A stretch of 64,000 nucleotides of DNA from Bacillus sp. NEB1478. Lineage in GTDB: Bacteria; Bacillota; Bacilli; Bacillales; Fictibacillaceae. Under the pieces are notes generated by a model. It worked only from the letters and a program-made list of their open reading frames with translations. It had not been told where the DNA came from and did no database searches. This document shows, piece after piece, positions 1 to 9,376 of this stretch (its first letter is position 1; every line of letters starts with the position of its first letter). The position numbers and the translations under genes are program-made. The stretch is from contig NZ_CP134049.1 in assembly GCF_031582965.1 (NCBI RefSeq), positions 372,001-436,000 of the forward strand. Reading direction: 5' to 3'.

Positions 1-1536
1 GCGATGTTTATCGATCTCTCGCCGCGTGAACTGTATTTAAAATCAGAGCTGAACACGTTTAAAACATTGAACGAATCGCTAAACGAAAGCTTTGAGGATG
101 CACTGTCACTTCAAGAAAAACAATCGAAAGAAGCCTATAAGTCTGAAGCGCGTGTCAGTGTAGATATGGACACGGATAAGCTGGGAGCAGGCGGAATGGA
201 AGCGGCGATGATTGGTTCGATTTTAAAGTCGAGTGAGCTGAAATTCACGACACAGCATGACCCGAAAAAAGAAGAGGGTTTAGCTGACATGGCTTTGACC
301 GTAAACGGCGCAGACCTTGTGAAAGCAGAGTTTTACCAAAACAATAAAGAAACAGCATTAAATGTACCTGCAGCGTACAAAAACCGCGTTTATTTTCCAA
401 ACGAAAAGTTTGGCGACGTGATGCGAAAGTTTGACCCGGCATATGCTGGAATGGAGAAGCTTGAAAATTTCTTTAAAGCTTACGACGGTTACCTAGCAAG
501 TGAAGAAGAGCGTGAAGATCTGTTCAAAGAGTACGCAAAAGTGTACGCAGACAGCATTAAAGAGAACAATGTAAAACTAAAAGAAGATGTTGATTTTAAA
601 GGAGAAAAACTTCGCCAGTTAACCGTGACCCTTTCTGAAAAAGAAACAAAAGATTTGATCGTGAACTTCTTAAAGAAAATGGAGTCTGATGATGATTTCC
701 TAGATGCCATGGCTGAACAAGCTTCCTTGTCCGGCGGACTGCCAACAGGAACGATGATGCCGGCACCGGGGACGATGAGTAAAGAAGATACGAAAAAGGA
801 ACTGAAAAACGGATTGAAAGAAGCACAAAGAGCAGTGAAAGAAGAGGCAGCTTTCCCAGAAGGAATGAAGCAGGTTGTGCTGATCGACAGCGATGAAAAC
901 GTAGTAAAACGTGATTTGAAACTGAGTGCAGCAGCAAACGGCGGAGAAGTGATTCCGCTGAATTACGCGACTGAAAGCTGGACGAAGGACGATGTTACCA
1001 ACTCTTCGTGGACTTTGAATGCTGGTCCAGAAGGGCAAACAGTTCTTGTGGATATAAAAATGACGAGTGAACCAAAGGGAAAAGGTACGAAACGCGATAT
1101 TAAAGCAAAATTCGAATCAGATGAAAATGGGTCAACACAAGGCATCGGATTCCACGTAAAAGGTGAAGGAACAAGTGAAAAATCAAACTGGACAGCTGAG
1201 CTCGTTCCAGCAGGAGACATGCCGGCTCAAATCCCTCAAGGAACACTTGAGATTGAGCATAAAGGCGACCAAAACCTGGATAAAGACTTTGCGAATCACG
1301 ATTACAAAGTGAGGCTTATTTCAAATGACCCTTCACTTGGCGATCTGAATGTAGGATTAACCATTAAAACGAAAACAACATTCGGCAAAAAATTAAAATT
1401 CCCTGAACTTGCAGAAGGAAAAGCAGATAACTTAGCCGAAATGAGTGATGCAGAGATGATGGGCCTAATGTCCGAAATCCAGCGCAACCTCCAGCAGTTT
1501 ATGGGTGAAAACGCTCAGTTTATGGAAGGGCTATAA
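1..1536 (+). CDS. Unknown Lys/Glu-rich protein, C-terminal part (5' end outside window)
   Basis: The frame is open to the left edge. The first Met codon, at position 4, follows an Ala codon with no ribosome binding site, so the true start is probably upstream. The visible 510 residues are hydrophilic and rich in Lys, Glu and Asp. The first 290 or so look helical and charged, with a Met/Gly/Pro-rich patch near residues 245-260. The rest (about 290-480) looks beta-rich. No membrane segment is visible, but an N-terminal anchor or signal peptide could lie outside the window. From memory the sequence recalls DUF6583-type Bacillaceae proteins; I cannot confirm this. A terminator follows directly. 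The ABC transporter downstream has its own ribosome site, so a functional link is only suggested by position. Confidence 0.75.
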   Translation, partial: AMFIDLSPRELYLKSELNTFKTLNESLNESFEDALSLQEKQSKEAYKSEARVSVDMDTDKLGAGGMEAAMIGSILKSSELKFTTQHDPKKEEGLADMALTVNGADLVKAEFYQNNKETALNVPAAYKNRVYFPNEKFGDVMRKFDPAYAGMEKLENFFKAYDGYLASEEEREDLFKEYAKVYADSIKENNVKLKEDVDFKGEKLRQLTVTLSEKETKDLIVNFLKKMESDDDFLDAMAEQASLSGGLPTGTMMPAPGTMSKEDTKKELKNGLKEAQRAVKEEAAFPEGMKQVVLIDSDENVVKRDLKLSAAANGGEVIPLNYATESWTKDDVTNSSWTLNAGPEGQTVLVDIKMTSEPKGKGTKRDIKAKFESDENGSTQGIGFHVKGEGTSEKSNWTAELVPAGDMPAQIPQGTLEIEHKGDQNLDKDFANHDYKVRLISNDPSLGDLNVGLTIKTKTTFGKKLKFPELAEGKADNLAEMSDAEMMGLMSEIQRNLQQFMGENAQFMEGL

Positions 1537-1550
1537 TATATAAAAATAAG

Positions 1551-1593
1551 AAGGACAGAGATAAAGGTAACTCACTTATCTTTGTCCTTTTTT
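1551..1593 (+). terminator. Rho-independent terminator
   Basis: A 14-bp stem (1551-1564 with 1576-1589, one G-U pair) is followed by a run of T. It lies 15 nt after the stop of the first gene. Confidence 0.85.
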
Positions 1594-1621
1594 AAACACA
1601 ACAAGAGAGAGGAATTATTTT

Positions 1622-2851
1622 ATGAGGCAAACGTTACTCATTGCCCATTTAACCATGAAATGCTGGCTGAAGCAGCCGTTCCCGCTTTTCGCGATGATGC
1701 TGTTTCCGCTCCTGCTGCTCTCAATTACTTACCTTGGCTTGAAGCCGTTATTGCAAGACAAACAATGGATAGAGCCATTTGCAGTTGCAATCGTAGATGA
1801 GGACAACACCTTCGAAACGAAATTATTGATGAAGCAATACGAAAATTCAAAAGAAATCCGCAGCGTTCTTTCGTTTCAAAAGACGGACCCAGCAGCTGCA
1901 AGCAAACAGTTAGCAAACAATGAGATCGCAGGGATGGTAATCGTTCCAGAGGGGTTTACAGAAGGAATTCGAAACGGCAAAAACATTCCCGTTACCGTCA
2001 TCGGAAATCCAGCCAAGCCTTTTCAAGCGGAATTGTTAAGACAAGTGATGGTCAGTAATGCGAATTTAATTTCAGCTGCGCAAAGCGGAGCAAATACCGT
2101 ATTTCATTATTTGCGAAAAATGGATTTAAGTTCAGCTCAGTTTTCAAAATACCGGGACGTCATTATACCTGATTTCACCTTGCAGGCACTAAATCGAAAT
2201 AAAATCTATGAAACTTATACCCTAAGCGCATTTGGCGGAATTACGCCCTTGGAGTTTTACAGTCTGTCTGGCATTCTGATCCTTTTAATGATCGGCGGTT
2301 TATTTGGCATGAGTTTAACGGCGAGAGGAGAACAAACTGCATTAAGAGACAGGCTTTCTTTGCAAGGTGTCAGATCTTCCGTCATTTTTTTCGGAAATAT
2401 TCTGTCTATCTTTATGCTTCTTGCCTTTCAAAGTTTGGTTTTATGCACACTGCTGTTTATCATCACAAAAACGTGGAGTTTGTCTGCGATTGGAATCGTT
2501 GTAGCTTATTGTTTGGCTGTAAGCTCACTTTTTGCACTCTGTCAGGAGCTTTTTCAAAAAAACGGAGCAAAATGGGGAGCGGGATTACTATTGGTTGGAG
2601 GAATAACAGCAGCAAGCGGAACACTGTTGCCATTATCGTACTTGCCTGAAATCTGGCGGAGCATGAGTTTTATTAATATCATGCATCATACGCATCAAGC
2701 TTTGATAGGGTCGCTGTTTATTGGCATGACTGAATGGTCTCCCATCCTAATTTTGGTTGGATTTTCCGTGATCACTTGGATAGTCGGTCTATTCCTAATT
2801 ATTGTGAAGAAGAGGTTGCTATGGTCTGGACAATTGCCGTTACACGTATAA
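1622..2851 (+). CDS. ABC-2 type transporter permease (first of two)
   Basis: This 409-residue permease has the ABC-2 plan. One membrane helix lies near residues 15-40, then a large extracytoplasmic loop (about 45-215, beginning with a VAIVDEDNT segment) and five or six helices from about 215 to the end. The start is the ATG preceded by GAGAGGAA at good spacing. Its last 31 nt overlap the next permease, and the ATPase follows, so the three genes form one export complex. The substrate cannot be read from the sequence. Comparable permease-pair systems in Bacillus export drugs, peptides or membrane-active compounds (for example the LnrLMN type), but that is only analogy. Confidence 0.85.
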   Translation: MRQTLLIAHLTMKCWLKQPFPLFAMMLFPLLLLSITYLGLKPLLQDKQWIEPFAVAIVDEDNTFETKLLMKQYENSKEIRSVLSFQKTDPAAASKQLANNEIAGMVIVPEGFTEGIRNGKNIPVTVIGNPAKPFQAELLRQVMVSNANLISAAQSGANTVFHYLRKMDLSSAQFSKYRDVIIPDFTLQALNRNKIYETYTLSAFGGITPLEFYSLSGILILLMIGGLFGMSLTARGEQTALRDRLSLQGVRSSVIFFGNILSIFMLLAFQSLVLCTLLFIITKTWSLSAIGIVVAYCLAVSSLFALCQELFQKNGAKWGAGLLLVGGITAASGTLLPLSYLPEIWRSMSFINIMHHTHQALIGSLFIGMTEWSPILILVGFSVITWIVGLFLIIVKKRLLWSGQLPLHV

Positions 2852-3984
2852 AATTATTGCTTCAAAGTCCATGGAGCTGGTTAGGATTGGTTGTTCCTGT
2901 TCTTCTGCTCGGTTTCTTAGACCTGTCTGTAGAAAAAACAGCTCAAAACAGTAAAATTCCCGTCGTCATCGTGGATGAGGATGTATCTGATTATTCAAAA
3001 CTGGTCATCGAAAGGATCAGAAAAAATCCTACCATTTCTGTAAAAACCGTTAGCCGAACTGAAGCGAAAAATGAAATTGAAACTCAAAATGCTTCACTCG
3101 GATTTCTGATTCCAGAAGGATTTATGGAACACATTCAAGAAAATGACACAGACGAACTCGTGACGATGTGGCTTTCCACAGGTTCAGTCTCACACGGGTT
3201 AGTCCGTGAAAACTTTGCGAGTGAAGTAAAGCGGCTATCGAGTAATTCTTATGGCGCGAGTACAGTCATAAAAACATACGGAAAAAGCGAGAATCTTAAT
3301 GCTTCACAACAAAAGACGGTGTGGAAAGAGGCATGGGAATACAGCGATAATCAGTGGAAACCCAATCCATTAATGACGATCGATTATAAAGTCGGCGCAA
3401 CGAAAGAAAAAGCAGAAACGGTTGAGAATCAAACACTATCGATTTACGTGCCTGGCATGCTATTACTGTTGATGCTGTTCAGTTTTCTATGGAACAGCTG
3501 GCCGATCAAAGACAGAGATGCGGGCATGCGATTTCGAGTTCCTTATACAGCAAGATCATCTTTCATATATTGGAGCGGGAACGCGCTCGGCGTTTTGATT
3601 TTACAGTTAGAACTGCTTGGTTTGCTGATTGGATTTGGCTGGTGGAAAGGTGAACTCGTCGTGAATTCATCAACTGTCACAGCATTAATCGGATATGTAT
3701 TATTTCTGAACGCACTATCCCTCTTGTTCGCTTATTTCGTCTCAGCTAACCGGACATGGCAGGCGATCACTCTTTTTGTGGTACTCTCAACATCACTCTT
3801 AAGCGGAACCTTTTTTCCGAGTGATGAGCTTACAATCTTTTTAGAAAAAGCAGCACAATGGACGCCGCAATACTGGATCATGGCTGGACTGCATCAAGAG
3901 ACACCGTTGATTCCAGCAGCTTTTATGGGAATCAGCATCATTCTATTCGGACTTTCAACGATAAAGGCAGGTGACAACGCATGA
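2821..3984 (+). CDS. ABC-2 type transporter permease (second of two)
   Basis: This 387-residue protein has the same plan as its neighbour: an N-terminal helix, an extracytoplasmic domain opening with VVIVDEDVSD, and a cluster of C-terminal helices from about residue 215. The repeated IVDED segment suggests the two permeases arose by duplication. I chose the ATG at 2821 (MVWTIAVTRIK) because AAGAGG lies just upstream. A longer frame from 2734 would add 29 residues that overlap the preceding gene and lack membrane character. It ends 4 nt into the ATPase gene, so translation is probably coupled. Confidence 0.85.
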   Translation: MVWTIAVTRIKLLLQSPWSWLGLVVPVLLLGFLDLSVEKTAQNSKIPVVIVDEDVSDYSKLVIERIRKNPTISVKTVSRTEAKNEIETQNASLGFLIPEGFMEHIQENDTDELVTMWLSTGSVSHGLVRENFASEVKRLSSNSYGASTVIKTYGKSENLNASQQKTVWKEAWEYSDNQWKPNPLMTIDYKVGATKEKAETVENQTLSIYVPGMLLLLMLFSFLWNSWPIKDRDAGMRFRVPYTARSSFIYWSGNALGVLILQLELLGLLIGFGWWKGELVVNSSTVTALIGYVLFLNALSLLFAYFVSANRTWQAITLFVVLSTSLLSGTFFPSDELTIFLEKAAQWTPQYWIMAGLHQETPLIPAAFMGISIILFGLSTIKAGDNA

Positions 3985-4694
3985 TTGCAGCCAACCAACT
4001 TACAAAAAAATTCGGCAAAAAAGAAGTGCTGAAAGAGATGAACTTCTTTATAGAGAAAGGGGAAACAGTCGGCGTTGTTGGACCAAACGGCGCAGGAAAG
4101 TCCACACTTTTAAGGATTTTAGCGACAATCATGGGAACGACAAATGGAACGATACAAATCAGTGGCTTGGACGCAAAAAAAGACATGAAAAAGATTCGCG
4201 AAAAAATCGGATACGTTCCGCAGGAAATTGCGTTGTATCATGAGCTCACAGCCCGCGAGAATCTACGTTTTTTTGCAAAGCTCGCGAAATGCAAGTCAGA
4301 GCAAAGCTGGATGAGGCGGTGCGAAGAATGGAAACTGGCAGAACACCTCGATAAAAAGGTGAAGCATCTGTCAGGTGGCAACCAGCGGAAACTAAATATT
4401 CTCGTCGCTTTATTGCATAACCCTGAGATTTTAATATTGGACGAACCAACAGTCGGCATTGATATAACAGCAAAACAGGAAATTGTGAACGATCTGCGGC
4501 AGCTCGGGAATGAAGGCAAGACGATCCTTTATTCAAGCCATGACGCACAAGAGCTTGAGTCACTCTGCACATCCTTTCTCATTTTAAAAGACGGCGAGCT
4601 GGTCTTTTACGGATCCAAGCAAAAAGTCCGCCAATTCGGATCCATCGCACAATCAAAAAATTTTGCCGAAACACTTGGAGCGATTGTAGGTTGA
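3981..4694 (+). CDS. ABC transporter ATP-binding protein
   Basis: A complete single-domain ATPase of 237 residues that powers the two upstream permeases. Walker A is GPNGAGKST (about residues 34-42), the Q-loop is in GYVPQEIALY, the signature is LSGGNQRK (about 130), Walker B is ILILDEPTVGID and the switch His is in SSHDAQE. The GGNQ signature and the VGID segment after Walker B are typical of the drug/antibiotic exporter subfamily (DrrA/CcmA-like). The gene overlaps the second permease by 4 nt and is closed by its own terminator. Confidence 0.93.
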   Translation: MIAANQLTKKFGKKEVLKEMNFFIEKGETVGVVGPNGAGKSTLLRILATIMGTTNGTIQISGLDAKKDMKKIREKIGYVPQEIALYHELTARENLRFFAKLAKCKSEQSWMRRCEEWKLAEHLDKKVKHLSGGNQRKLNILVALLHNPEILILDEPTVGIDITAKQEIVNDLRQLGNEGKTILYSSHDAQELESLCTSFLILKDGELVFYGSKQKVRQFGSIAQSKNFAETLGAIVG

Positions 4695-4706
4695 AATATA
4701 TGAAAA

Positions 4707-4736
4707 GGAAGACGCCAATTGGAGTCTTTCTTTTTT
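4707..4736 (+). terminator. Rho-independent terminator of the ABC unit
   Basis: A 10-nt stem (4707-4716 with 4721-4730, one mismatch) with loop AATT is followed by TTTTTT, 12 nt after the ATPase stop. Confidence 0.75.
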
Positions 4737-4739
4737 ATT

Positions 4740-5093
4740 GCTTACCTAGTAATTAAATGCAAGATTCCAGTCAAAAAAGGTGAAAAACCGGTCCGAAATA
4801 AGACCAATATGGAAGAAGATGGACCATTTCATCTTCAAAACCTAAAAAATTAGAACTTTTCCAGTCTTAATAAGACCCTGCAAAACATATATCCATGGTT
4901 ATCCTCATGGCCATATACCCACGTTAATTTCTGGATAACCAAGAACCGACATCATTCGACGCCAATTACCATCTATCTGGTCATGCTTCACACGCTCAGA
5001 GTGGATGACCAGATGAGAAATGTATTTGCTAAGTTTTTTATTGTACAATTTCCCATGGTAATTTATGTTACTTTATACATAGAGGTGCTTTTT
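4740..5093 (+). other. Gene-free stretch with two inverted repeats
   Basis: No convincing coding sequence. Two inverted repeats stand out: GGTTATCC (4897-4904) with GGATAACC (4933-4940), and TCTGGTCAT (4976-4984) with ATGACCAGA (5005-5013). Neither is followed by a T run, so they do not look like terminators. They could be leader RNA structure of the following operon or remnants of a mobile repeat. Confidence 0.4.
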
Positions 5094-6008
5094 ATGAAAA
5101 ATAAATCGATTTATGTAGAAATACCAATACATGCAGATGTTAAAGAAGTGTGGGATAAGTCTCAAAAGCCTGAACTTCATGAACAATGGGATCTTCGCTT
5201 TTCATCCATTACCTATTTGCCGAAAGAGAACGAAGACGAACCGCAATCTTTTTTATACGAAACGAAAATTGGATTCGGAATGAAAGTAGCGGGCTGGGGT
5301 AAAAGTATCGGCACGCACAATAAAGAAGATGGTTCCAAAACCTCTTCATTGCAATTTGGTACCAATCAAAAAATCTCGCCCATATCCGAAGGAAGAGGCT
5401 ATTGGAAGTACATACCGGCTGATCAAGGTACAACTTTTCTTACTCAATATGATTATGATGTGCGTTATGGCTGGTTTGGAAGTTTACTAGATTTCTTTTT
5501 CCGTCCAATGATGGGTTGGGCTACAGCTCTTAGTTTTGACGTGCTGAAACGTTGGCTGGAAAAAGGAGAATCGCCGAGAACCCAGTACATCCGTTTCTTT
5601 GGCAGTGCCCTTATCACTTTATTATTTTTCTTTGTTTGGTTTTATCAAGGACTTGTTCCGAAGATTATTGCCCATCATCCTGAGGAAATCGCCATGTTTT
5701 CCAGCTTGTCCTCCATAAAGGGAGCAGCTGCAGTAAAAGCAGTTGAAATCATTGGCGTTGCGGAAATGATTTTTGGACTAGTCTGGCTATTTTATCGCAA
5801 GAAAACACATTTACACATGCTGCAGATTATTGTGTTTCCATTGTTAACGATAAGCGCAGTAATCGGAGATCCATCAATCTCATCACATCCGTTTAATCCT
5901 GTAACTTTCAACGCCAGCTTGTGGATTCTTTCCATAATAGGCTATTTACTAGCAAAAGATCTGCCTACAGCGACGAGCTGCAAACGAACGAGAAAGAGTG
6001 ATTCATAA
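5094..6008 (+). CDS. yndG: SRPBCC-like plus DoxX-like membrane protein (YndG-like)
   Basis: The first 150 residues form a soluble domain of the START/SRPBCC type (IYVEIPIHADVKEVWDKSQ opening, aromatic-rich strands). The remainder has about four membrane helices resembling the DoxX-like family, starting at FFGSALITLLFFFVWFYQG. The start is the ATG at 5094, preceded by AGAGGTGC; a frame extending to 4983 adds a hydrophobic stretch with no ribosome site. The stop overlaps the next start by one base (TAATG). The order with a DUF4166 protein and a YndJ-like protein matches the Bacillus subtilis yndG-yndH-yndJ group, which is the basis for the symbol. Function is not established. Confidence 0.75.
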   Translation: MKNKSIYVEIPIHADVKEVWDKSQKPELHEQWDLRFSSITYLPKENEDEPQSFLYETKIGFGMKVAGWGKSIGTHNKEDGSKTSSLQFGTNQKISPISEGRGYWKYIPADQGTTFLTQYDYDVRYGWFGSLLDFFFRPMMGWATALSFDVLKRWLEKGESPRTQYIRFFGSALITLLFFFVWFYQGLVPKIIAHHPEEIAMFSSLSSIKGAAAVKAVEIIGVAEMIFGLVWLFYRKKTHLHMLQIIVFPLLTISAVIGDPSISSHPFNPVTFNASLWILSIIGYLLAKDLPTATSCKRTRKSDS

Positions 6009-6619
6009 TGACAATCTACCAAACCCTTCTAGGTGAGGATTTCAAGAAGTTGCACCCTAAACTGCAAGAACGCTACGCACTTCCTGTTGAGAAGCCCTTT
6101 TATGCTGCAGGGAAGATGACGAAAATTGAATCAGGTGCAAGCTGGCTGAAGCCTTTTTTGAAATTAGCGACTCGCTGGCAGTTTCTTTTTCCCGAAACAG
6201 GAGAAGATGTACCTTTTACCGTAAAAAATACGTGCAGGACTTTGCCGACAGGAGAATCAGAAATCTATTGGGAGCGTACGTTTTATTTTGAAAAAGTAAC
6301 GCGTCATTTTAATGCGTTTATGACCATAGATCCGGAGCGGAAAATCGTAAAAGATTACTTAGGAGAGCCCAGTCTTTTTTATTCAGACTTAAAATTTGAA
6401 GTGACTGCTGAAGGACATCAAATGATTCATTCAGGTCGTCAGCGCTTTATTTTAGGGCCTTTCGAAATACCGATTCCAAAGATTTTGGAAGGAGTTGTGA
6501 CGGTCGAGGACGGATATGATGATGACCGGGACGTGTATACGGTCCAAGTGCATATTCAAAACCGAATCGTAGGGAAGGTGATGGTGTATGAAGGCGAATA
6601 TAAAGAAGAATCTCTTTAG
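6008..6619 (+). CDS. yndH: DUF4166 domain protein (YndH-like)
   Basis: A 203-residue soluble protein spanning one DUF4166-type domain: IYQTLLGEDFKKLHPKLQ at the start and a conserved-looking ERTFYF segment near residue 95. No signal peptide or membrane helix. It is translated by stop-start overlap with the gene before and overlaps the next gene by 32 nt, so the three products are probably made in similar amounts and may work together at the membrane. The biochemical activity of the family is not known to me. Confidence 0.75.
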   Translation: MTIYQTLLGEDFKKLHPKLQERYALPVEKPFYAAGKMTKIESGASWLKPFLKLATRWQFLFPETGEDVPFTVKNTCRTLPTGESEIYWERTFYFEKVTRHFNAFMTIDPERKIVKDYLGEPSLFYSDLKFEVTAEGHQMIHSGRQRFILGPFEIPIPKILEGVVTVEDGYDDDRDVYTVQVHIQNRIVGKVMVYEGEYKEESL

Positions 6620-8141
6620 TCCAATCACACTTTCCGGAATAATTCTCTTCATAGCAAGCACTTTGCGAGCTGAGGAACCCTATTTGCTGATGCTGACATC
6701 GGCTCAGTTGATTTTTGTGCCGATCATACTCCAACTCGTAATTAACATAACAAAAATACATATCGTTGTTACTTGGATTGCAATGCTCTCTGTCTTTTTC
6801 TTGTTTGTAGTCCCATCGAACACCGGGCAAATTGTGTTAGCTCTTGTTTATCTGGCTTTCACTTTCTTTGTGGCGATTCTCGGCTTTCAGAGATTTCTCC
6901 AGCGTGGTTTTAAAAACTGGGCAGAAATTTCAATAGATTTCGGGATGATGTATTTATTTGTAGGAGGGTTATGGTTTTTTGCGTATATTGCAGGAATGGA
7001 TACTGGATTTAGTCCTTTGATCACTTGGCTGACCGCCATTCATTTTCATTACTCTGCCTGTTTGCTGCCCATATCGCTTGGCTTTTTTGGAAGATTACAA
7101 AATTCAAAATGGTATCCATGGATTGTTTCAGTGATTTTAGCAGGACCAATGCTCGTTGCGGTCGGAATCACGTTCTGGCCTTTACTAGAAGTAATCTCAG
7201 TGACCCTGTATATTGCTGCCATTTATACATTAATTATACTTGCAGTTCGTACCCGTTTTGACACAACATTACAGGCTGTATTAATCCGGATTTCTTATGT
7301 TGCAATAGGTGTCACCATTTTATTTTCCATGCTGTATGCAGCGAATAACGCATTTGGAATTTGGCCAGTCACCATTGAATTTATGCTGGCATTTCATGGT
7401 TTTGTGAACTGTGTTGTTTTTGGCATGATAGGCGTGATTGGCTGGGCTTTAGCGCCTCCAGAAACAAGATTTAAAAAGCCTGTTTTTCCAGTGAGTCGAA
7501 TTCGTGGAAAGCTTAAAGGAACAGGAAAAACGCATCCTGGACTAGTGGATGATTTGAGTGTTTTGGTGGATACAAAAACTTTGCCACAAACAATTGTCGA
7601 TTTTTATGAGCATACAGATCAATATCAATTATTTGCTTCTGTAAAATGGTCAGCATGGTTTAAGCCCTTTGCAATATGCTACAAAGGGATGAGTAAAAAA
7701 ATGCAGCAATTAAACTTGCCGATTTCAAGTAAAAAGATTGAAATGACAGGAGAAATTCTTACTGTTGATTCTTCTCTGGACGGAAGGGAGAATCCAAGGG
7801 TCTGGATTCGAAAAGAGAATGGTAGTATCATATTTGCGGCCATTTATTCGCAGCATGAATCGGCTGGGAAAACGTACATGAATATTGGACTTCCACTGCC
7901 TTTTTCTTCAATGATCGGTATTTTGCAGCTGCAAGAAAGAAATGGCACACTCATCCTTACGAGCCAAGGAGAGGGAGATGTAGGGATTTATTTTGCAGCA
8001 GGAAAAACCCTTTTTGCACTGCCATTATCAGAGCGCTTTACCCTCCAAGAAGCAAAGCTAGGGAATCTCAAAGCCCTTCATAAAATGAAAATATTCGGCA
8101 TACCTTTTCTGCGGATTGATTACGAGATTTATCAAAAATAA
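6588..8141 (+). CDS. yndJ: YndJ-like polytopic membrane protein
   Basis: A 517-residue protein. About the first 300 residues carry eight or nine membrane helices (for example SGIILFIASTLRA and VTWIAMLSVFFLFVVPS). The last 210 or so are soluble and similar in flavour to a lipid-binding or DUF4166-like fold (SKKMQQLNLPISSKKIEMTG onward). The start is an ATG at 6588 with AAGG upstream, inside the end of the yndH-like gene. It is the last gene of the unit and is followed by a terminator. The family is uncharacterised; naming rests on gene order and overall architecture. Confidence 0.72.
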   Translation: MKANIKKNLFSPITLSGIILFIASTLRAEEPYLLMLTSAQLIFVPIILQLVINITKIHIVVTWIAMLSVFFLFVVPSNTGQIVLALVYLAFTFFVAILGFQRFLQRGFKNWAEISIDFGMMYLFVGGLWFFAYIAGMDTGFSPLITWLTAIHFHYSACLLPISLGFFGRLQNSKWYPWIVSVILAGPMLVAVGITFWPLLEVISVTLYIAAIYTLIILAVRTRFDTTLQAVLIRISYVAIGVTILFSMLYAANNAFGIWPVTIEFMLAFHGFVNCVVFGMIGVIGWALAPPETRFKKPVFPVSRIRGKLKGTGKTHPGLVDDLSVLVDTKTLPQTIVDFYEHTDQYQLFASVKWSAWFKPFAICYKGMSKKMQQLNLPISSKKIEMTGEILTVDSSLDGRENPRVWIRKENGSIIFAAIYSQHESAGKTYMNIGLPLPFSSMIGILQLQERNGTLILTSQGEGDVGIYFAAGKTLFALPLSERFTLQEAKLGNLKALHKMKIFGIPFLRIDYEIYQK

Positions 8142-8170
8142 GGACCCTTAGGAGGTCTTTATTTTTTTTG
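8140..8170 (+). terminator. Rho-independent terminator
   Basis: Stem AAGGACC (8140-8146) with GGTCTTT (8154-8160), then a run of T; it overlaps the last bases of the yndJ-like gene. Confidence 0.75.
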
Positions 8171-8225
8171 TGAAGGCTGTTCTCTAAAATATATGAAAAT
8201 AAACCGTTGATAAAAAGTTGATGGC

Positions 8226-8263
8226 AGTGGAAGGTGGGAGACTACTGAGGGAAATCAACTACT
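8226..8263. repeat. Remnant of a dispersed Bacillus intergenic repeat
   Basis: The segment contains GTGGAAGGTGGGAGACTACT and GAAATCAACTAC. These are the reverse complement of the two ends of the longer repeat at 18912-19048 (GTAGTTGATCTCC and a CTTACACTCC end), with the middle deleted. It looks like a decayed short copy. The rest of 8171-8355 holds nothing I recognise. Confidence 0.45.
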
Positions 8264-8355
8264 CAATAGTAACGAAGTTTACCAAAACATCTTTTTATAA
8301 AAAGGAAATATGAAAAATATGTCAAATTATCTTAGATGATAAGGGGGACTTAGTT

Positions 8356-8766
8356 TTGGGTTATAAAGTAATCAGTTCATTTGATGAAAATCAAATAGAA
8401 GAACTCACTCTGCTTTTCAAAAATGAATGGTGGACACAACATAGAGTAAAGGCGGATATCGAAAAAATGCTGGAAAACAGCAATGTGGTCATAGGACTAA
8501 TCGATGAGAATGATGGAAAGCTAGTTGGATTTGCAAGAGCTATTACAGACTCGGTCTTTAGAGCATTAATTTTTGATGTGATCGCACATTCACACCATCG
8601 CAATGATGGAATTGGAAAAATACTAATGAAAAATCTATTAAATCATCCGTTAATAAAGGATGTCGAACGAGTCGAATTGTATTGTCCAAACCGGTTGACC
8701 TCTTATTATGAAAAATTTGGATTTTCTACAGAAGTGAATGGCAGCCAATTGATGAGGCGAGCCTAA
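8356..8766 (+). CDS. GNAT family N-acetyltransferase
   Basis: A 136-residue single-domain acetyltransferase. The acetyl-CoA binding motif is in HHRNDGIGKILMKN (about residues 76-89), and a conserved strand LVGFARAITD precedes it. The C-terminal ERVELYCPNRLTSYYEKFGF segment is typical of the fold. The start is a TTG at 8356 with AAGGGGG about nine bases upstream; no ATG fits. It is followed 35 nt later by a second GNAT gene of similar plan, and the two may be duplicates. The acceptor substrate is unknown. Confidence 0.85.
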   Translation: MGYKVISSFDENQIEELTLLFKNEWWTQHRVKADIEKMLENSNVVIGLIDENDGKLVGFARAITDSVFRALIFDVIAHSHHRNDGIGKILMKNLLNHPLIKDVERVELYCPNRLTSYYEKFGFSTEVNGSQLMRRA

Positions 8767-8801
8767 AAGAAAATTTGTTTAATCGTTTAGGAGGACTGGC
8801 T

Positions 8802-9254
8802 ATGGAAACTAAAATTATTTCTGATATTACAATTATTAATCATTTAGACAACATTGATTGGGTTGAACTTGAAGAGCTATTCAAAGCAGTGAATTGGGAT
8901 GGTTTTCCGAAAGAAAAGTTAATCAAAGCATTTAACGCTAGTTATCATGTGACTCTCGTTTATAAGAATGAAAAATTGATAGGCTGCGGAAGAGTAGTGA
9001 CAGATGGTGTCTTCTATGGAGCGATTTATGATGTCATCGTTCATCCAGAGTATCAAGGGATGGGCATTGGTAAGAAACTCATGAATGATATTTTAACAAA
9101 GGCTAAAGACATCTTTTTCATTCATTTAACGGCCACTACTGGCAGAGAAGGCTTTTATGAAAAACTAGGTTTGAGAAAGCATAAAACGGCCATGGCAAGA
9201 TATAATCATCCCGCACCGGCAAAGGAATACTTAGAGGATGCGAAAACCTTATAA
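8802..9254 (+). CDS. GNAT family N-acetyltransferase (second)
   Basis: A 150-residue acetyltransferase with motif A HPEYQGMGIGKKLMND (about residues 85-100), preceded by GCGRVVTDGVFYGAIYDV. The start is the ATG at 8802 with TTAGGAGGA at ideal spacing; an upstream in-frame codon at 8775 has no ribosome site. It shares length and motif order with the preceding gene and probably the same transcript, and is closed by a strong terminator. Substrate unknown. Confidence 0.87.
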   Translation: METKIISDITIINHLDNIDWVELEELFKAVNWDGFPKEKLIKAFNASYHVTLVYKNEKLIGCGRVVTDGVFYGAIYDVIVHPEYQGMGIGKKLMNDILTKAKDIFFIHLTATTGREGFYEKLGLRKHKTAMARYNHPAPAKEYLEDAKTL

Positions 9255-9262
9255 AGGATATA

Positions 9263-9298
9263 GTAGACCTCTTCACTTAAGCGAGAGGTCTATTTTTA
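9263..9298 (+). terminator. Rho-independent terminator
   Basis: Stem TAGACCTCTT (9263-9272) with GAGAGGTCTA (9283-9292), followed by TTTTTATT. Confidence 0.85.
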
Positions 9299-9321
9299 TT
9301 AAGTACTCAAAATGAAATATA

Positions 9322-9330
9322 TGGTATAAT
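9322..9330 (+). promoter_or_regulatory. Extended -10 promoter element for the following membrane protein
   Basis: TGGTATAAT is a TGnTATAAT extended -10 box, 47 nt before the next ATG. No good -35 box is visible 17 nt upstream. Confidence 0.5.
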
Positions 9331-9376
9331 TTGTTATGTGAAGTAATTCACAAACAAAGATTAGGGAGAGTTAAAC

